DNA of 9,023 nucleotides from Saprospiraceae bacterium. Its GTDB lineage: Bacteria > Bacteroidota > Bacteroidia > Chitinophagales > Saprospiraceae. The number at the start of each line of letters is the position of its first letter. Within the stretch, counting starts at the first letter, position 1. Shown in pieces: positions 5,994-9,023 of this stretch. A program made the position numbers and the translations under genes. The stretch is from the NCBI GenBank assembly GCA_029262975.1, contig JAJCYJ010000724.1, forward strand, positions 1 through 9,023, in the 5' to 3' direction. The notes beneath the pieces are model-generated. The model was not told the origin of the DNA. It did not search any database and saw only the letters and a program-made list of their open reading frames with translations.

Positions 5994-6067
5994 GGCCGCG
6001 TAGTTCAACTGGATAGAATATCGGATTTCGGCTCCGATGGTTGGGGGTTCGAACCCTCCCGCGGTCA
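5994..6067 (+). tRNA. tRNA-Arg (anticodon UCG)
   Basis: All arms fold. The acceptor GGCCGCG pairs with CGCGGTC (one G-U). The D-stem is GTTC/GAAT. The anticodon stem is TCGGA/TCCGA with loop TTTCGGC, which places anticodon TCG in the middle. The variable loop has five bases. The T-stem GGGGG/CCTCC has one G-U, and its loop is TTCGAAC. The length is 74 bases including the discriminator A, and CCA is not encoded. It reads CGN arginine codons. The intact gene is the last of three promoter/tRNA repeat units, and an intrinsic terminator follows within five bases. Confidence 0.95.
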
Positions 6068-6071
6068 CAAG

Positions 6072-6102
6072 AAAGGGGATTTTATATCCCCTTTTTCTTT
6101 TT
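6072..6102 (+). terminator. Intrinsic terminator of tRNA-Arg
   Basis: AAAGGGGAT (6072-6080) pairs exactly with ATCCCCTTT (6086-6094) around loop TTTAT, and a T-rich tail runs to 6102. It ends the tRNA transcript before the GIY-YIG gene. Confidence 0.88.
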
Positions 6103-6118
6103 ACAGAATAGGTAAGTT

Positions 6119-6376
6119 ATGTATATTGTCTATGTACTCAAAAGTGAAAAGAACGGACGATTTTATAAGGGTTTAACGAAAGATCTTGAACAACGAGTTA
6201 TCCAACACAACAAAGGTCAAAATAGGTCGACTAAGGGGTTCGGCCCCTGGAAACTAGTATATAAGGAATCTTTTGAGATCAGAATTGAAGCCAGATAAAG
6301 AGAAAAATATTTAAAGAGTGGAGTAGGGCGAGAGTTTCTCAATGATTGGCTAAAAGAAAATTCAAAAATTAATTAG
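6119..6376 (+). pseudogene. GIY-YIG endonuclease-like gene with in-frame stop
   Basis: From ATG at 6119 the frame reads MYIVYVLKSEKNGRFYKGLT, then LEQRVIQHNKG, FGPWKLVYKE and SFEIRIEAR. It meets TAA at 6296-6298 (codon 60) and continues in the same frame with REKYLKSGVGREFLNDW to a TAG at 6374. The whole 85-codon frame has the length and motifs of the small single-domain GIY-YIG proteins common in Bacteroidota. The YVL and YxG strands occupy the GIY and YIG positions, Arg26 is in the catalytic Arg position, and a charged EARxREKYLKSG segment follows. The family normally has Lys or Gln between EAR and REKYL, so one change such as AAA to TAA explains the stop. Nothing else is lost, so the break is recent or is read through. 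The family is nuclease-like and some members belong to mobile elements. The terminal TAG lies inside a tRNA-derived repeat. Confidence 0.85.
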
Positions 6377-6422
6377 AATATCGGACCTGCCTGCCTGAGC
6401 AGAGGGTAGGAGTGCGGTCACA
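6374..6422 (+). repeat. tRNA-Arg-derived remnant downstream of the GIY-YIG gene
   Basis: TAGAATATCGGA (6374-6385) repeats tRNA bases at 6014-6025, and GCGGTCACA (6414-6422) repeats the tRNA 3' end at 6061-6069. They occur in the same order. The 28 bases between them (with CCTGCCTGCCTGAGCAGAGG) replace the 35 bases of anticodon and T-arm sequence. A terminator follows, as after the intact tRNA. I read it as the relic of a second tRNA end. Nothing 5' of the D-arm is present. Confidence 0.6.
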
Positions 6423-6436
6423 CATAAATTTACAAA

Positions 6437-6474
6437 CCTCTGTAATTGAATAAGTTATAGAGGCTTTTTTCTTT
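6437..6474 (+). terminator. Intrinsic terminator after the tRNA remnant
   Basis: CCTCTGTAA (6437-6445) pairs with TTATAGAGG (6455-6463), with one G-U pair, and CTTTTTTCTTT follows. It mirrors the terminator after the intact tRNA but has a different sequence. Confidence 0.75.
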
Positions 6475-7154
6475 CAGCCCAAGTAATAGCCCAAGTAGAT
6501 TTCACTCCAAGACGATAGTGCTAAAAGTGTACTTTTTTCCAACAACTCTGTATCCTCTCCCAATGACCATCACAGGACATAAGAACCATGAGACCTTTCT
6601 CAAGTATATCTGTCTATAGAATGAGGAGCATGCTGAATTGATGTCGGAGAATGAGTTTTTTAAGTGATAATTCAGGCGACTAAATAATAACATAAAAGGG
6701 ACTTTGTCGAGGTTTATAATACTTTGATTAATGTTACCAGTTTATCAGACTGTATTCATTGTAATGGGTAAAATGATTGGTGTAAATGGGTGATGTCATT
6801 TTAAACCAGGGTTAATTATTATTCTATTTTAACAAATCATGCTTAACCTTTGCATAAAGTGATACCTTCTTCGCCAGGTCTAAACGCATATTATCAGGGA
6901 AAGTGATGTTCAGCTAGGTTTTTCATGTGACAAAATTAAAAGATCGATTACGGGCCATAGCATTTCACTCCCAATTATAATTTCAGAGTTAAACCTTCAA
7001 GCCCTGTCACGCTACAGGTGTAAATCGGGCGGAATTTTGAGGAATTTCAAATAGTTCGACTCCTTTTACTCAAAAACCAGTATTGATTCTACTTCGCTTT
7101 AAAGTTAAATTAGCAGGCATCAAAATGTCTTAAATTAACCAAAAAGTTGAAATT
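6475..7154. other. 680-base spacer without a convincing gene
   Basis: I find no gene here. The minus-strand frame at 6502-6693 has no recognisable motif. Small structures are a 10-base direct repeat AGCCCAAGTA (6476-6485 and 6488-6497), the inverted repeat AAAAGT-GT-ACTTTT at 6523-6536, and AAAATGA/TCATTTT arms at 6770-6776 and 6796-6802. No signal-peptide-coding frame leads into the metalloprotease gene: TAA at 7131-7133 closes its frame just upstream, and the other frames are broken by frequent stops. No TAnnTTTG box was found near 7155. Confidence 0.5.
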
Positions 7155-8420
7155 ATGGGATGCGTTATTTCGCGAAGTCGATTCAGATGGCCTAATCGAA
7201 GAGTGCCATATGTCATAAATCGCACTGATTTTCCACTCCGCTCGGATGAGCGGAGAATTATAAACGAGGCTATCGGCTATTGGAATAGCACCACTGTTAT
7301 GCGGTTGGTTCGAAGAAGAAGAACCGAGAGTGATTTTGTCGAATTTCGCGAAGGGACTGCTTGTGGTTCGAGGGTCGGTCGACAGGGAGGCGCTCAATCT
7401 ATTAATTGTGATCTCGATAGTGGCAATTTTGGGCGCGGAAGTGTGATTCATGAGATCGGGCATGCCATTGCATTATGGCATGAACACACACGTGAGGACA
7501 GAGATGATTTTGTAGACATAAATTTTAATAATATCCAACAAAACCGCCGCCACAATTTTGAAAAACATATAAGCGATGGTACAGACATTGGTCCCTACGA
7601 TTACGGATCAATCATGCACTATGGCAGAAGAGCATTTGCTGTAGATAGAGTACAGGATACGATCACACCAACGAATCCTCCAACGGCTGCAATTGGACAA
7701 ATAAATGGACTCAGTCAGTTTGATCGTTGGACGATACAGCAGATCTACAGAGTATATAATTGGTTCGTATCCTTTTCGGGAACATCGAGGTGGACAGATG
7801 TCAACACTTCCAGTTACCGATTAGAAGATTTTGCAGTAGGTAGTTTTGACAGGTCCGGCACCTGCGATATATTTCGGGCGAATGGAAGATCTTGGTATAT
7901 TTCTGCAGGAGCGAGAGGAAGGTGGAAGAAAATCAATACCTCTGGATATAAATTAAATAAGTTGGCACTTGCGGATTTCACCGGTAATGGGAAATCGGAT
8001 GTGTTTAGAGCCACAGGGGGGAAGTGGTATATATCTGAGGACGGCACAGGCCGGTGGAGGAGGCTTAATACTTCCAGTTACCGGCTGGACCAACTGGCAT
8101 TTGCTGATTTCACAGGCAATGGGAAGAGTGATGTATTCAGGGCAAATGGCCGAGAATGGTATATATCAGAAGACGGCAAAGGCCGGTGGAGGAGGCTTAA
8201 TACTTCCAGTTACCGGCTGGACCAACTGGCATTTGCGGATTTCACAGGCAATGGGAAGAGTGATGTATTCAGGGCGAGTGGCCGAGAATGGTTTATATCA
8301 GAAGACGGCACAGGGCGGTGGAGAAGATTGAACACGAGTCGTGTTAGATTAAAAAACCTGATGTTTGGTGATTTTAATGGAGACGGAAAGACCGATGTTT
8401 TCAGAATTGGATTTTTCTAA
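7155..8420 (+). CDS. Astacin-like (M12A) metalloprotease with C-terminal FG-GAP/VCBS-like repeats
   Basis: The product has 421 residues. Residues about 10-200 are an astacin catalytic domain. RWPNRRVPYVI (11-21) is the mature N-terminal strand, and C70 and C85 sit where astacins form a disulfide. HEIGHAIALWHEHTRED (99-115) is the zinc motif with ligands H99, H103 and H109 and catalytic E100. SIMHY (152-156) is the Met-turn with Tyr156. Residues 207-421 are five repeats of 44 residues (the last shortened), each with a GRW-x-x-(L/I)NTS opening and a Ca-binding-like DFTGNGKSDVFRA loop, resembling FG-GAP/VCBS beta-propeller blades. The family cleaves proteins outside the cell. Here the ORF starts only ten residues before the catalytic strand, with a stop at 7131-7133 and no signal peptide, propeptide or visible sorting domain at the C-terminus. 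A106 replaces the usual Gly of HExxHxxGxxH. It may be exported without a classical signal, or be a decayed secreted protein. Confidence 0.88.
   Translation: MGCVISRSRFRWPNRRVPYVINRTDFPLRSDERRIINEAIGYWNSTTVMRLVRRRRTESDFVEFREGTACGSRVGRQGGAQSINCDLDSGNFGRGSVIHEIGHAIALWHEHTREDRDDFVDINFNNIQQNRRHNFEKHISDGTDIGPYDYGSIMHYGRRAFAVDRVQDTITPTNPPTAAIGQINGLSQFDRWTIQQIYRVYNWFVSFSGTSRWTDVNTSSYRLEDFAVGSFDRSGTCDIFRANGRSWYISAGARGRWKKINTSGYKLNKLALADFTGNGKSDVFRATGGKWYISEDGTGRWRRLNTSSYRLDQLAFADFTGNGKSDVFRANGREWYISEDGKGRWRRLNTSSYRLDQLAFADFTGNGKSDVFRASGREWFISEDGTGRWRRLNTSRVRLKNLMFGDFNGDGKTDVFRIGFF
7773..8417 (+). repeat. Five tandem 132-base coding repeats
   Basis: Units start at about 7773, 7905, 8037, 8169 and 8301 (44 codons each, the last cut to 39). 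Units 3 and 4 differ at only about six of 132 bases, including synonymous sites, while units 1, 2 and 5 are more diverged. This indicates recent duplication or gene conversion of the middle blades. Confidence 0.85.
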
Positions 8421-8669
8421 AATTTATATGTTCCTTTTGTGAGACGATAATTACAACATACACATTCCCTAATGCCTTAAGATTTTTTAAATATTATTCA
8501 GACTGAAAATAACATTTTCTTTCTTCATCTTATTCCTGATTTAGGTTAACATAATGTGTATACCTATTTCAGGACAAGTCACTCTTTGCTTATTAATATT
8601 AAACCTTAATGCCCTCCATAGACATAATACACATATAAGTATTTATCGTATCACCGCACAAAAGACAAA

Positions 8670-8687
8670 TTGACTAACTTTAGTCAA
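8670..8687. promoter_or_regulatory. Palindrome TTGACTAACTTTAGTCAA
   Basis: Eight-base arms TTGACTAA and TTAGTCAA flank a CT spacer. The dyad ends eight bases before the putative insertion-sequence end. It has the form of a dimeric regulator site, but no regulated gene is seen. The rest of the spacer after the metalloprotease gene (8421-8669) shows nothing I can name, and no clear terminator. Confidence 0.3.
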
Positions 8688-8738
8688 TCTTTTAACCTGG
8701 ATTATGCATTAGGTTTTCGTGATGAGAGCTGAAAGAGC

Positions 8739-8789
8739 AAAAAAAGAGCCAAACACTCGCAAGCGATTCGCTTGTTCTCACAAGCTCTT
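8739..8789 (-). terminator. Minus-strand terminator inside the putative IS end
   Basis: Read on the minus strand, AAGAGC (8784-8789) pairs with GCTCTT (8744-8749), an inner stem CAAGCG-AAT-CGCTTG sits within (8760-8774), and the outer arm runs into a T7 tract (complement of A at 8739-8745). It would stop transcripts coming from the right edge before they leave the element. Confidence 0.6.
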
Positions 8790-8818
8790 ACGGTGATTTT
8801 GACTCATGAACGCATGCT

Positions 8819-8984
8819 TCATACGAAGTATGATGAAGACATAAAGATGTCTTCAAATAAGAGCCTGCCGACCTCTGGTGGGAACCACTTGTGGCTAATT
8901 CAATGATCAAAATTATAGCCACACTTACCTTGGTTTAGATGAGAATCAAAATCGATGGATTGCCTGCCACGCCTTAAAGCGTGG
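8819..8984. repeat. Cluster of short hairpins in the putative IS subterminal region
   Basis: Perfect arms are TCATAC/GTATGA (8819-8833), TGAAGACAT/ATGTCTTCA (8834-8855), GTGG/CCAC (8878-8888), GTGGCTA/TAGCCAC (8891-8922) and CCACGC/GCGTGG (8967-8984). Five hairpins in about 165 noncoding bases is dense, and implies a structured 3' untranslated RNA or protein-binding DNA. Confidence 0.5.
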
Positions 8985-8999
8985 TGCCTGATTTTGCAG

Positions 9000-9023
9000 C
9001 TATTTCAGCTCGTAATACCTGCC
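9000..9023 (-). CDS. Possible C-terminus of a transposase (window edge)
   Basis: Seven codons, GRYYELK, then TAG (complement at 9000-9002) are readable on the minus strand from the edge. This is too short to identify. Its position, upstream of a same-strand terminator and an inverted-repeat-like end, suggests the end of the element's transposase gene. Confidence 0.25.
   Translation of the reverse strand, partial: GRYYELK

Larger units (their letters stand above)
8696..9023 (-). mobile_element. Putative insertion-sequence end (IS1380-like), continuing beyond the window
   Basis: The segment begins CCTGGATTATGCATTAGG, directly after TTAA. A CC terminus, an inverted-repeat-like end and a four-base flank agree with the IS1380 family layout as I know it, and similar ATGCAT-containing ends occur in Bacteroidota elements. 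Inside are a minus-strand intrinsic terminator (8739-8789), several hairpins and, at the very edge, a minus-strand reading frame ending GRYYELK-stop. This fits the 3' end of an element whose transposase lies beyond 9023. The partner inverted repeat is not in the window, so the identity is inference. Confidence 0.45.

Noticed and set aside
5721..6000. CRISPR-like reading of the tRNA repeat array
   Set aside because: Only three units with partly shared spacers, and the repeats are promoter and tRNA sequence; no cas genes.
5919..6176. Plus-strand 85-codon frame across the tRNA
   Set aside because: It reads straight through the intact tRNA-Arg and its terminator, so it is a chance frame.
7155..7180. 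MGC at the protease N-terminus as a lipoprotein or acylation signal
   Set aside because: No hydrophobic stretch precedes the Cys, so there is no lipobox, and bacterial N-myristoylation is not expected.
7969..8331. Plus-strand 120-codon frame with internal repeats
   Set aside because: It is the shifted frame of the 132-base repeats of the metalloprotease; the repeats belong to the real gene.

Overview
The window most likely comes from a member of the Bacteroidota, probably a Cytophagales-type environmental bacterium. That placement is inferred from several features. The DNA is AT-rich with long spacers. Promoter-like boxes match the Bacteroidota TAnnTTTG -7 consensus. A lipoprotein carries a K-(D/E)2 surface-export-like signal after its lipid cysteine. 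The transketolase fragment has the -GGPMGGAD- wording that I associate with Bacteroidota. No 16S or other marker gene is present, so the lineage is not proven.

Layout from left to right. (1) 1-118 is the N-terminus of a transketolase on the minus strand, with a good -7 box behind it. (2) 216-1064 is a membrane-anchored ThuA-like protein, minus strand. (3) 1284-1540 holds three degenerate copies of a palindromic interspersed repeat. (4) 1570-2313 is a cysteine-rich lipoprotein, minus strand. (5) 2571-3146 is a DinB-like protein starting at TTG, plus strand. (6) 3147-4423 has no convincing gene, but holds an orphan intrinsic terminator and two clean inverted repeats. (7) 4424-5536 is a cyclopropane-fatty-acyl-phospholipid synthase, minus strand, with a G-quadruplex-type tract upstream. 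(8) 5721-6474 is a composite tRNA locus. Two tandem copies of a promoter plus tRNA-Arg 5' half precede an intact tRNA-Arg(UCG) and its terminator. A GIY-YIG endonuclease-like gene broken by one stop codon follows, then a second tRNA-like remnant and a second terminator. (9) 7155-8420 encodes an astacin-like metalloprotease with five 44-residue FG-GAP/VCBS-like repeats, but no visible signal peptide or propeptide. (10) 8696-9023 looks like the end of an insertion sequence running off the window.

The protein genes do not form an obvious shared pathway. Transketolase, ThuA-like protein, lipoprotein and Cfa are separately spaced housekeeping or envelope genes. The region of greatest interest is the tRNA-Arg locus. 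Promoter and tRNA fragments have been duplicated there in tandem, and a GIY-YIG gene lies between two tRNA-derived segments. This looks like the footprint of a small tRNA-associated mobile cassette, or of repeated recombination at the tRNA. That interpretation is inference; the repeats, hairpins and stop codon are directly visible.
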